A stretch of DNA of 64,000 nucleotides from Aporrectodea caliginosa (lineage: Eukaryota > Annelida > Clitellata > Crassiclitellata > Lumbricidae). Each line of letters begins with the position of its first letter. Positions within the stretch are counted from its first letter, which is position 1. A program made the translations under genes and the position numbers. Shown piece by piece: positions 20,177 through 29,909 of this stretch. The notes under the pieces were generated by a model that saw only the letters and a program-made list of their open reading frames with translations, did not search any database and was not told where the DNA came from. The stretch lies in contig JACEVL010000108.1 of assembly GCA_020284085.1 (NCBI GenBank), forward strand, positions 544,501-608,500, read 5' to 3'.

Positions 20177-21400
20177 ATGGAGAGCAGGATAGAGCGAGAA
20201 CTGCCGAAAACCCAAGCCGGCTTCAGGAAAGGGAGAGGCACAAGAGATCATATTGCAAACCTGAGATGGATAATGGAAAGACAGAGGGAATTTGGACAAG
20301 AGGTCCACCTATGTTTTATAGACTACAGCAAGGCATTTGATTGTGTAAACCACGATCTCATGTGGAAGACTTTGAGAGAAATGGGAATACCTGTGCACCT
20401 GATAACTCTCCTCAGGAACTTATATTCCAACCAGATAGCAGTGGTGAGGACGGAACACGGAGAAACAGCAAGTTTCCAAATAAAGAAGGGAGTAAGACAG
20501 GGATGTATACTATCACCGTACCTGTTCATTCTATACGCAGAAAGGATCATGAGAGAGGCAGGATTTGATGATGAGGCGGAAGGAGTGAGGATAGCTGGAA
20601 AGGTTGTCAACAACTTAAGGTATGCGGATGACACAACACTGTTGGCGGGGGAAAAGGAAGTACTGAAAAACAACATCAGGAAACTAAGGCTTGAAAGTGA
20701 GAAAGCAGGATTGTACTTCAACATAAAAAAGACTAAAATTATGACCACAGAGAGCTGGAGAAGCTTCGAAGTAGATGGAGAAGAGATTGAGGTGGTATCG
20801 AGCTTCTGTTTCCTGGGAGCTACAATAGATAGGGAGGGGGGATGCGAGAGAGAGATACGCCGAAGAATTACTCTGGGAAAAGGAGCAATGCAGGGATTGG
20901 AAAAGATATGGAAGGATAAAGCGGTGAGTCTGGAAACGAAAACAAGAATTGTTAAAGCAATGATAATACCAGTGGTGCTGTACGGGTGCGAGACATGGAC
21001 AAAAACCAAAGCACTAGAGAAGAAAATCGAAGCATGCGAAATGTGGATTTGGAGGAAAATGCTGAGGGTCCCCTGGACCGAGAAGAAAACAAATGAACAT
21101 ATACTGGAAGAGATAGGACACTTAAGAGGAGAGATGACATTGAGACAAAGAGCGGCGAGACAAAAAGTGATGTATTTTGGCCATGTGATGCGGGCGGACG
21201 GCATGGAAAAGGAGATGATGCTGGCGTGTGGGGAGGGAAGACGAGGAAGAGGACGACCAAGAAAGAGATGGATGGAGGAGATACACGAGACGATGATGAT
21301 GAACATTCCGGAGCTGAGAGAGGCGACGAGAGATCGGAACACATGGAGAAGGCTGACTATGACGGTCGCTAGGATTCAGCGAATCGAGAGCACAAGGTGA
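20177..21400 (+). CDS. LINE reverse transcriptase (partial ORF2)
   Basis: An open frame of 407 codons holding the catalytic RT. In order: TQAGFRKGRGTRDHI (RT block near the fingers), LCFIDYSKAFDCVNH (motif A with Asp), GVRQGCILSPYLF (motif B), LRYADDTTLLA (motif C with the catalytic DD pair), then the thumb and a C-terminal region with VLYGCETWT, MWIWRKMLR, RQKVMYFGHVMR and GRRGRGRPRKRWMEEI. There is no RNase H domain. The annotated start is not a real start: the protein would begin far upstream, but frameshifts break it. The stop is seven bases from the element's end. Confidence 0.85.
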   Translation: MESRIERELPKTQAGFRKGRGTRDHIANLRWIMERQREFGQEVHLCFIDYSKAFDCVNHDLMWKTLREMGIPVHLITLLRNLYSNQIAVVRTEHGETASFQIKKGVRQGCILSPYLFILYAERIMREAGFDDEAEGVRIAGKVVNNLRYADDTTLLAGEKEVLKNNIRKLRLESEKAGLYFNIKKTKIMTTESWRSFEVDGEEIEVVSSFCFLGATIDREGGCEREIRRRITLGKGAMQGLEKIWKDKAVSLETKTRIVKAMIIPVVLYGCETWTKTKALEKKIEACEMWIWRKMLRVPWTEKKTNEHILEEIGHLRGEMTLRQRAARQKVMYFGHVMRADGMEKEMMLACGEGRRGRGRPRKRWMEEIHETMMMNIPELREATRDRNTWRRLTMTVARIQRIESTR

Positions 21401-21416
21401 CAAGGTGAAGTAGATC

Positions 21417-22301
21417 GTAAGATTTAACAATATCAACCAGCATGTATACTATAGCTACGTCCCTTGCCATTAAATTTTGCTGCATTGAAGACGCTTAAAT
21501 TAAAGAATTTATTCTGACGATTGAACGGAATGTTGATCACTCGGACCATTTGTTTGGTTAGTTGAGCACTGTTTAACGACGCTGTTATAACAAAGATTAT
21601 TAGCGTCGCCCTCCTCCTTTATCCAGATTTGGATTGCCACTACCGGAGTACGGTAAGTGGTGGAGTTATATATGGTCCATGTGGAGTTTAGTATTTACAT
21701 GGCATTGAGTTTAAGGTCTTGATGCGCAATAATTGTCTAGTAGGCTCTACTCCATCTTATCTCAAGGAGATTTGTGTCTCAGTATCTGCCATACCAGGGC
21801 GCGTTTTTCTCCGCTCTGCCACGCATGGTTTTACGACTTGGTTTTTGCACCGACCCGGACTTCCACGGTCCAGTAAAAAGTTTTGCTGTGGTCAGCCCAT
21901 CGTCCTGGAATAAATTGTCTAAAACCCAGAGACATGAACTTCTCAACATAATTTTCCCTCTTTCGAGCAAGGGCTTGAAGGTCTTTTTGTTCGATCGTGG
22001 TTTCATCGTGTTTAGTCGGAACGCCTCTGGTGAGCCTCTATTGAAGTGGCGCTAGATTAATCTCTAATGACAATCACAATTGCAATAGTAGAATAGTAAG
22101 TCGTTGAAATAATTGTGTAATCGTCTCGCTTCAGTTTATGTGTCTGGTATTAAGCATGATGATCTAAATGTAAGAAATTTTTGTCCATTCGCGAACATAA
22201 TTATTTATCGATTTTCCTCCATAAATATAATTAACCGATTCCATTTTTATGTAAACAAGACGTGATATTTTCCTATCCTACTGTTAATCGCTTAAAACTA
22301 G
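21417..22301 (+). repeat. paralogous block, copy 1
   Basis: Together with 18214-18267 this was contiguous before the RTE-like LINE landed. It matches 52761-53911 in the same orientation. It includes an antisense S2 (21557-21667), a single copy of a 27-bp unit (about 21671-21697) and an L2-like LINE end. A further 100-bp match is 22620-22720 with 54345-54450. Confidence 0.85.
21715..22070 (+). mobile_element. L2-like LINE C-terminus, copy 1
   Basis: Encodes SYLKEICVSVSAIPGR, LRSATHGF, then after frame changes SWNKLSKTQRHELLN and LSSKGLKVFLFDRGF, ending in an H2-like hairpin (ACGCCTCT with AGTGGCGCTAG). Its twin at 53345-53690 has a different set of frame breaks. Confidence 0.7.
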
Positions 22302-22383
22302 ATGTTTGCCCGTCCTAAGACGGTTAAAAACAATTTGAAAATGTCAAGAGATGCGTCTTCTCGTGCTATGATTGATATAAGTC

Positions 22384-22620
22384 TGCCTCCCTCTCCCTCC
22401 CTCCTCCCTCCTCCGTCCGTCCGTCCGTCGCCCTCCTCACTCCTCCCTTTCCTTCCACTTTCCCTCCCTCCCTCTCCCTCCCTCCCCGTACTTCTCTCTG
22501 CCGTCCGTCCCAGCCGTCCGTACCTCATTCCCTCCCTTCATCGTCCGTCCCTCCCTCCACCACGTCCTCGCGACGATCGTGGGTGTCTTCCCCGCCCCCT
22601 CCCTCCTCCCTCGCTCTGAT
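22384..22620. repeat. (CCCTCC)n/(CCGT)n pyrimidine tract
   Basis: A strand of C and T with CCGTCCGT blocks. The complement is rich in GGG runs and could form G-quadruplexes. Absent from the paralogous copy, so it is a local expansion. Confidence 0.85.
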
Positions 22621-22799
22621 ATCCTTGGTATTGACCTAATTGGTGGCCTGGTTTTGGAGCGCCATCGGTTGATGCCTTGTGCAGCAGACATTGGCGGTAT
22701 ATCAGTTAAAATTTGTAATTACTATAACGTAACAGACCTGACAGTCATTGGCCTAATTATGTCGATAAACACTGGATACTTATACTAACGTCATATTTG

Positions 22800-23560
22800 C
22801 TTGGACACCTTTACATGGCTTTGAACTGATCTTTTTATTTGACATTTTTGTTCAGACGCCAATTATTTTTTGTAAAGCACTGTTTATGCCTTTAACTCTA
22901 TCAATTTTGTTTCAACTGTATAATTGTACATAATATATATATAACGGCCTTTGATGTCATATGATGACGTTAAACCATGGATTAAAAAAAAAATTGCAAA
23001 TGATTTTTTGACATAGAAACGCAAAATGTAATTACAACAAATAACTCCGTTACTCCCCGTACTCTGGTAGTGCTAGTTCCGAGCCTAAACAAAGAGGATC
23101 GGTGTAAATCATCTTTGCAAAGACTGAGCGTCATTTAAAGTTAACTAACCAACCTATCAATCGCATCAACTTCCTATAAACAGTTACCAAATATGTAGTG
23201 TAACGTCGACGACAATGGCTCTGACAGCCACAAGAACAACAAACACTGGATACTACTAATTATTACAACATCTGTTTAGACACCCTTAAATAGTCTCCAA
23301 CCGACGCTATATAGCCGACATTTTCGATAACACGTCAGTCCCAGCATTAGAATCAGCATTAAACTCATCGTTAACGGTCACGGCAGCCACAAGATGTCGT
23401 TAAGCAATTTAAACTAACAAAACATGTTTAGTTTAATGGCTTCACTTAACAGTCAGGCTGATAAAGAAATACACGTTAGCAAAATCGACGTCAGTCATAG
23501 GATATCGTACATTAATTGATAACACTAGAAGGATTAACTAACCGCGTGCAATAATTATAG
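22800..23560. repeat. decayed LINE/SINE 3' ends
   Basis: 22925-22990 is an H1 end (AACGGCC, GATGTCATATGATGACG, GTTAAACCATGG, poly-A). 23040-23142 is a degenerate S2. 23190-23240 and 23365-23405 are H1 remnants. 23275-23320 has TTTAGACACCCTTAAA and CCGACGCTATATA. Confidence 0.55.
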
Positions 23561-23689
23561 TCTTTATAGCCCAAGATGTCGAGTATTTATAATTCCCTGA
23601 AGGGAAGGAATATTTTTTAAAGGTTCTGCCCACTTCCACCCCGAACGAAGTCGGCCATAAATATTATTTCAGTGACCATACACTATTAG

Positions 23690-23900
23690 TTCGCAGACCT
23701 GGATTAATGATTAATATATAGCACCTCTAGCCGCAAAAGACTTATTGGACGCATTTAATTGCGATTTCATCGCTTCATATTTACTACTATGTTTTTGCAA
23801 AATACTTGAAAAAGCCAAAATAACGGCTATCTAGTAATGTGATTTAGTGTCTGACAGTGTCAGTTGTCAGCGACAAGCACCGAAGTGGCACTTCGCCTAA
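23690..23900 (+). repeat. R3 interspersed repeat
   Basis: Matches 40885-41055: AGACTTATTGGACGCATT, GATTTCATCGCTTCATA, CTGACAGTGTCAG, GTCAGCGACAAGCA. Function and class unknown. CTGACAGTGTCAG is itself a palindrome. Confidence 0.65.
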
Positions 23901-23924
23901 TACCTAGAGCCATTGAGATACGTT

Positions 23925-24030
23925 CTACTCTAACTTAAAGACTGTTCTCTTTAGCAGGGGTTGTGTCGGGAGCGCTCCTGAGTGATAATCTCGAACAGAC
24001 GAAATATAAATCCCTGAAATGAAATTAAAT
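23925..24030 (+). mobile_element. L2-like LINE 3' end
   Basis: Encodes SNLKTVLFSRG, ends in a decayed H2 (AGCGCTCCT) and ATATAAATCCCTGAAATG. Same family as 7262-7400. Confidence 0.65.
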
Positions 24031-24479
24031 TAAAGTTATTGCCTATACACTTGATCACAACGTCTGTGACTGACTATGTATTTATTCATAAGACAACTTG
24101 TGAAGACGTGTGCCACTGGAGCCACCTCGACCTTCACTCACTTCGATCTACCGACCGACACACGACGAATGCCATCTATGCGTATTCCTTGTGCCTCGAC
24201 GAATAGCCGGACGTGCGTCATCTTCTACCAGTGAGGGACTGCTCGTCGGCAGCGTCATCGTGTTTGCGAATGCTGTCACCTGTGGCTGCTCTACTCTATC
24301 GACGCAACTTGGCTCAGAGACTCTGAACATCCATGTCATCTGTTAGACAGGAATCCGTTGGTTGGTTCCACGTGTGTGCGTGAGCCCGCCACTGGTGACA
24401 TTTTCAGTTTACTCTGCATTGATTGTTTACTGATGTAATATTTTTTTCGTAGTGACACTTAACATCATAATAGGCTAGC

Positions 24480-24575
24480 ACAGAGAGCGCCTCTGAGTAG
24501 GTCTCTTGAAGAGGCGCTATATAAATTCTAGGAAATGAGTGAATAAACGAATGAATGAATGAATGATATAGGAAT
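24480..24575 (+). repeat. H2-tailed SINE 3' end
   Basis: Contains the most perfect H2 here: AGCGCCTCT and AGAGGCGCT pair over nine bases. It is followed by ATATAAATTC and an (AATG)n tail. Confidence 0.75.
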
Positions 24576-24604
24576 AGTTAGAGTTATTTTTTTAAATATT
24601 TAAC

Positions 24605-25060
24605 ACGTTCTCAAACAACGCTATATATATAGGCATGGTCCACAATTAGCCAGTGTTTTATTAACACTCTTTTTAGACACCTTTAAAATGGAGTAATCGG
24701 ACTCTATATAAAGGTGAGATGTTGCGGTCAACTGTTTGACCTAGATCACCCGGTGCTGCCATGAAATGTCATTAAACAGCTGACATGGGAACTAAGCTTC
24801 GTTGCATTTGCCAAATATATAATTATTAACGCAATAGTTAACGTCCTGGACTGTTAAATCGGAGGTCAGGTTTCAAATCTCCATCAGGACAAAAAAATGC
24901 ATCGAAATTTCTGCTCTGCTTACGCCACCTAGCGAACTTGACTGTAAGGTTATGATAATGATAACGTACAATGTTTTAATAAAGATGAAGCTGTGAGGGA
25001 AGGACTACCACCGACCCTCCCACCCGTCCTCGTAAGACACGACTTAGGAAAAAAGAAGTC
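24605..25060 (+). repeat. R2 composite repeat
   Basis: TTTAGACACCTTTAAAATGG, CTATATAAAGGTGAGA, ATGAAATGTCATTAAAC, a tRNA-like part (AACGCAATAGTTAACGTCC ... GTTTCAAATCTCC) and CGCCACCTAGCGAACTT. It lacks the S2 segment present at 16322, so it is a deletion variant or a precursor. Confidence 0.65.
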
Positions 25061-25075
25061 ATTAACTACCATTAA

Positions 25076-25670
25076 GGTACTTGTCGGTTAATTCACCGCA
25101 TTTCATTTTTCCCATGCTAATGACTTTCCCACGTTAAATTAATTCACCGCATTAAACTGGTGTCGACAACACAGCACGATGGTCTAGAAAAACATGTTTT
25201 AATTATTCCTAGTGCTGACGTCATATCCGTACAAGTCCATCCATTTTCCAAATAATACCGTAATAAGAAAACGTGGACGACACTAACCCTTACCCTGACC
25301 CTAACCGACCCTGACGACGCGTAACAACGAAGCATCAGCTTAACCTAACCGACATAGATTATAGAACTTTACGTCGTGAGGGTCGGTTAGGGTCAGGGTT
25401 AGGGTTAGTGTCGTCATTAGAAGATTGATAAAGGGTACGACATAATGCGTCCTGTGAAACAGTGAAAAAATGTACAGATATGTACAGGCTTGTACAGATA
25501 TGACGTCACAACTAGGACTGTGCTTAAAGGAAAGAAACGCGTGTCTTCCGGTCGCGTAGAAATTTATTCGGGTGCATGAACCAGCAAGGTAGACGCAAGA
25601 ATTAACTGCGGTGAATTAACCGACAAGGTACACGAGAAAATGAAATACGGTGAATTAACCGACAAGTACC
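25076..25670. mobile_element. long foldback (TIR) element with telomere-like inner arms
   Basis: Outer inverted repeats: 25076-25110 and 25637-25670, starting GGTACTTGTCGGTTAATTC, about 33 of 34 bases matching, flanked by ATTAA on both sides. The TTAATTCACCGCA block occurs again just inside each end. A middle pair contains TGACGTCATATC and GTACAAG (left near 25215-25235, right near 25488-25510). The inner pair, 25276-25318 and 25373-25415, is 43 bp with two mismatches and contains repeated CCCTAACC/CCCTGACC. No coding capacity. A 5-bp duplication does not identify a superfamily. Confidence 0.8.
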
Positions 25671-25689
25671 ATTAACTCTTCATACCAAA

Positions 25690-25855
<166 letters not shown>

Positions 25856-25947
25856 TCTAGTAATGTAAAACAATAATAACTGGATGTATTTAGTTTGAAT
25901 CGACAGATGTCAGCCCAGATCCTTCTGCTAACTGGTTGATTGGCTAG

Positions 25948-26050
25948 TTGCTGTTTAACGACACGGAGTCATAAGAAAGATACTCAGCGTCGCCCTCCTC
26001 ATGTCATCAGGCTTTGGACTGGCACCACCAGAGTACGGGTAGTGGCGCAG
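25948..26050 (-). repeat. S2 SINE-like repeat
   Basis: Antisense: GTTTAACGACACGGAGTC, CTCAGCGTCGCCCTCC, GGACTGGCACCACC, GTGGCGCAGTTT. Confidence 0.75.
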
Positions 26051-26414
26051 TTTCCTTCCGCTAGCAATGGTACGATTTGTATTTTTAATCGATAATCGTG
26101 ACACCTAAAAAATACTGTTGACCGACGCTATATATAAACATTGACTGCGCCTTTTATTTAGTGAAGGGTGTAATGCACTGTTAAAAGTGTATTGTCTATT
26201 CCAGATATTTGTCTCGAAGTATATAATATACTCATGAACATTACTAATGGGAAAATCATGTAGAGATTATATCTATCATCAAAGTAGCAGGCCTTATGCG
26301 AGACAATTGGTATTTTCAAAATGGTCTCGTTGCATCTTTCAATAACATTACAACTTTCAAATTTAGTATGCGAATAGTTTGCTATCTTCAGACCAACTAT
26401 ATGAATCATGTATT

Positions 26415-26487
26415 GGCTAGTTGCTGTTTAACGACATTGTGTCATTACAAAGATGATTAGCGTCGCCCTCCTCCTTCCTCCATCGAC
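26415..26487 (-). repeat. S2 SINE-like repeat, truncated
   Basis: Antisense: GTTTAACGACATTGTGTC and AGCGTCGCCCTCCTCC. It breaks off after CTTCCTCCAT. Confidence 0.7.
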
Positions 26488-26522
26488 AAAAAGTTTGTGT
26501 TTTAGTTAACCTGCATGGAGTC

Positions 26523-26652
<130 letters not shown>

Positions 26653-26840
26653 CTTTTGTTTATTGAAGCGCCTGACAAACGCACTGCGCTGTACATTTAC
26701 ATGTTATGTAATTGAAACAATCTTAACTACTAACAGAGCAATACACGGCTCTAATAGCAGCCTACAAAGCATGTCCGCCCTACGAGACTCGAACTCGGTA
26801 CCTTTCGCTCTCTATGCCAGTGTGTTATCCAATGCGCTAT
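26653..26840 (-). repeat. tRNA-derived SINE (second tRNA type), antisense
   Basis: Same family as 17645-17800. On the minus strand TAGCGCATTGGATAACAC (A-box region) and GGTACCGAGTTCGAGTC (B box, nearly canonical). It ends AAACAAAAG next to the (AAT)n array. Confidence 0.75.
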
Positions 26841-27162
26841 GGGGCACCCTCTGGCACTTACGTGAATATTTGCATCTAGCTTCCAGTGTTGAATGGCATC
26901 TTATTGCTGCCATGATGGCCTTACGTTGACCTTGCATTGCACGTGAGTTCCCGTAATTTGCATTTGCAAGCGTTTGTTGTTTTAGAAATATTTATTAGTA
27001 GATTTTCTCTCACTTCCGTATAGTGTGTTACGGCACATAGCAGTTACACTTGCCTATTTTTAAACTTGTTATAAGTGTTTTGTTTGAAGTTTCCCATCGA
27101 CCGATGTTGGTATACATTATTATATTCCAGTTACGCGTCTGGACTATATTATAGTATTAGTA

Positions 27163-27430
27163 GATTGCAAGAAAAAGGTATCGTAGTCTCCAACGCTTCT
27201 GACAGCCACAAGATGGCGTTAAACACTAGGGTTCGTTAATAACCTTAAAAGCGTATCGCACCGTTTCTATATAATTTCGACTGGCCCCATATTATGCCAT
27301 GCGAACGGTGAGAACTGTTCTAAATAATTACACTCAAACATAAACAGAACTGCTCTCCTGCTTCACCTATAGGGAAAATATTACACTGATTATTTTGAAC
27401 ATATCTCTGGATCTGTACATCAGAAAAGGC
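27163..27430 (+). repeat. R1 interspersed repeat
   Basis: Begins GATTGCAAGAAAAAGGTATC, contains an H1-like end (AGCCACAAGATGGCG, TTAAACACT), a CTATATAATTTCGACTGG block and S3-type TATTATGCCATGCGAACG. Two more copies are at 32816-33130 and 35669-35960, in the same order. Confidence 0.7.
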
Positions 27431-27590
27431 CTTCATACACTTTAGAATCCGCTACATGGCATGCGTCAAAAATACGATAAAATTATGCTATAAAGTCACA
27501 GATAGCACGGGACATGCTTCACGACAAACTGCGCAGAAACAAAGGCTCTTTTATTGAGTTCATTAGGCCACTTCTAAAAGTCGGAATAAT
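27415..27590 (+). repeat. R4 interspersed repeat
   Basis: Matches 35150-35320: CATGCGTCAAAA, AAAGTCACAGAT, CAACTGCGCAGAAAC-type block, GGCTCTTTTATT. Reading frames over the second copy are not protein-like. Confidence 0.55.
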
Positions 27591-27734
27591 AATAATAATA
27601 ATAATAATAATTATAATATCAATAATAGTAATAATAAAAATCTTCGTTTAATTTCAAACTGACATAAATGCAGGATAATTACAAATCAGTATGAACATGT
27701 GTCACGTTGGGCTGCAGAATGCAATCTGAAGCTC

Positions 27735-27835
27735 AACCACAACAAATACGATGAGATCGTAATCGTAATCTCCAAACTACTAAAGCGCCACTCGAATGCT
27801 AAGCGCAGGGCACCAGCTTATTCACGAGCGCGAAG
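27735..27835 (-). repeat. L2-like LINE/SINE 3' tail, antisense
   Basis: GATCGTAATCGTAATCTCC then AAAGCGCCACTCG and CACCAGCTTATTCACGAGC. This is the tail type found at 18526. Confidence 0.6.
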
Positions 27836-28259
27836 ATGTTGATTTGCCGACCTTGGGGGAGGTGACCAACCTGATGGCCTTGTCTTATCTTACCAAATCA
27901 ACGACGAGAGAAGAGAATGAAAGTGAAACTGAACTGAAAGACATCATAAACTTTAAAGACGCTCTAATCGTCTTTGTTATAATAGCGTCATCAAACAGCA
28001 ATTAATCTTGAAAATTGCCCTTCTGATCAATATTCCGTTCCATCACCGGCGTAAAACATGTAAGAGTCTCTAATACAGTAACACTTTTACGGAAAAGTCT
28101 TCTCGAGTGAAAAAAATAATCTAATTTCAAAAAACCAATCTGGCGTGACTTTTGATGGAAAGATACGTCATTACACGCTGGTTGCTATTGATAAATGTTA
28201 CGATCTGCTTAGACACCTTAAAATCGTTTATGAACGAAGCTATATATACCAAATTTTCG

Positions 28260-29909
28260 ATCAATTTAATACAGAATTGGTGTAATGAAAATGGTTTTAA
28301 AATATCAATTAATAAAACGACTGGAGTCCTCTTTTCCACAAGAAATAATTTAGCAAGGATTACCATAAAGATTGATCAAAAACAAATTAAAATGGAAAAT
28401 AAAGTAAAATTCTTAGGAGTCATTTTCGATAGCAAATTGACTTGGAAGCCACACATTGATTATGTAATTGAAAAATGTAAAAAAAGGTTAAATCTTATCA
28501 GAGCCATTAGTGGCTATGGATGGGGAGCTTGTAAGAAAACTCTTCTAACCATTTATAGAGCACTAATCAGGTCTATTTTAGATTATGGTGATGTTGCATA
28601 TTCTGCAGCTTGTAAATCATACCTGGATAAACTTTCCTGTATCCAAACAGAAGCACTTAGATTATGTTGTGGAGCACCCAAAGGTACTGCAGCAGCAGCA
28701 CTTCAAAATGAATGTGGGGAATTACCACTTCATTTAAGACGACTCCAAAATTCAATAAAATTTGGAGCTAAAATTTTGGGCAGTAAATTTCACCCCATTA
28801 GAAGATCTATGGAAAACCACTGGACAAATGTTTTCAGGACATCTGATAGTAAAGAACATTCAATCTATACTCGTACCACTGAATTCTTTTCTTCAATTGA
28901 TACATCATTTATTGGCCCATCCTTCCCTTCTACTCCTCCTTGGTGTAACAAAGAAATAGAAGTTGATTTAACTCTGAAGAAATGTATTAATAAGAAAACT
29001 GATAATCCTGAATTTCTAAAACAGTATGCCTTAGAATTAATTTCTAAATATGACTCTTATATACATATCTATACTGATGGATCAAAAGTAGATGATCTTG
29101 TTGCTGCTGCTTTCACAGTACCGAGTTTAAATGTAGATAAGAAATTTAGATTGTGTAATAAATCAACTATATATGCAGCCGAGTTGACTGCAATTATTGA
29201 AACTGTTCTATGGATATTAAATAGTGAATGTTATAATAACTGTAAGTTTGCGATTTTCTCTGATTCATTGAGTGTTCTTAAATCAATAAAGAGGTCTTAC
29301 TGTCAATCTAGACCTACTTTATTAAACGATTTACTATATCACATTAGCAAATTAAATTCTAACCAAATAAGATTCATTTGGATCCCAAGTCACATTGATG
29401 TGGCAGGCAATGATAGAGCAGATACTTTGGCTAAAGAGGCTCTTACAATTGATCACATAAATTCTATTAATTATCTTGAACTTCAGGAAATTTATACTTT
29501 AATAAAACTTTATATAATAAATAAATGGCAAATAGAATATAGTGGTGATAGTAGAGGTCATTTTTATAAATCTATGTGTCCAATTGTTAGTACAGATATT
29601 AAATATTTAGAACCTTTTAGACATAAGGAAGTTCAAATTTCTAGACTACGTCTAGGAGTAGCCAATACTAATCAAAGGCTGTTCATTATAAAAAGGCATG
29701 ATGATGGTCTATGTGATACTTGTAAGGTCAAGGAGACAATCCATCACCTCTTACTTGATTGTAAAAAAGAAGATATTTCAGAGGTATTAAGAAATAAATG
29801 TCAATTATATAAACATGAAGTTTCCGTTAAAACCCTTTTGACGGTAAATTTATTTCAGAATGAAGTGTATAGGTTAGTTAAAATAATTAATAAAGGTAAA
29901 ATTTTGTAA
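28260..29909 (+). CDS. LINE ORF2, C-terminal half (RT thumb, RNase H, zinc motif)
   Basis: About 549 codons open to the stop. The part after the catalytic YADD is present: NWCNENGFKISINKT, KFLGVIFDSKLTWKPHI (thumb region), ALRLCCGAPKGTA. An RNase H domain follows: IYTDGSK with the first Asp, YAAELTAI with Glu, IFSDSLSVL with the second Asp, and WIPSHIDVAGNDRAD with the final Asp. The end has a zinc motif CDTCKVKETIHHLLLDC and LVKIINKGKIL, shared with the full-length element. No frame breaks over this length, but the truncated start means no functional protein. The Met at 28152 lies outside the element. Confidence 0.85.
   Translation: MNLIQNWCNENGFKISINKTTGVLFSTRNNLARITIKIDQKQIKMENKVKFLGVIFDSKLTWKPHIDYVIEKCKKRLNLIRAISGYGWGACKKTLLTIYRALIRSILDYGDVAYSAACKSYLDKLSCIQTEALRLCCGAPKGTAAAALQNECGELPLHLRRLQNSIKFGAKILGSKFHPIRRSMENHWTNVFRTSDSKEHSIYTRTTEFFSSIDTSFIGPSFPSTPPWCNKEIEVDLTLKKCINKKTDNPEFLKQYALELISKYDSYIHIYTDGSKVDDLVAAAFTVPSLNVDKKFRLCNKSTIYAAELTAIIETVLWILNSECYNNCKFAIFSDSLSVLKSIKRSYCQSRPTLLNDLLYHISKLNSNQIRFIWIPSHIDVAGNDRADTLAKEALTIDHINSINYLELQEIYTLIKLYIINKWQIEYSGDSRGHFYKSMCPIVSTDIKYLEPFRHKEVQISRLRLGVANTNQRLFIIKRHDDGLCDTCKVKETIHHLLLDCKKEDISEVLRNKCQLYKHEVSVKTLLTVNLFQNEVYRLVKIINKGKIL

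Larger units (their letters stand above)
18268..21407 (+). mobile_element. RTE-like LINE, 5'-truncated, with 9-bp TSD
   Basis: AAGTAGATC flanks the element at 18259-18267 and 21408-21416. The paralogous region at 52795-52815 has the unoccupied site. The element starts inside the APE-type endonuclease (IMGDFNAKVG), is interrupted by an antisense L2-like LINE at 18526-19138, resumes with the endonuclease (TSPDGKQ, NQIDYVLIKQR) and runs through reverse transcriptase to a stop at 21400, only seven bases before the end. A near-absent 3' UTR and short repeated tail (AAGGTGACAAGGTG) fit the RTE clade; I infer the clade from these and the GRRGRGRPRKRW motif. Confidence 0.88.

Noticed and set aside
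20323..21342. 339-codon minus-strand frame opposite the RTE-like reverse transcriptase
   Set aside because: It is the mirror of the purine-rich RT coding strand. The sense frame has all RT motifs; the antisense one is Ser/Leu-rich with no domain.
22302..22619. Pro/Ser-rich protein, or Arg/Gly/Glu-rich protein on the other strand
   Set aside because: Both are readings of the CCCTCC tract, absent from the paralogous block.
24110..24346. Possible exon: overlapping open frames on both strands in a GC-balanced block
   Set aside because: No recognisable domain and no clear splice signals. The two frames mirror each other. Left unannotated, though it is not repeat-like.
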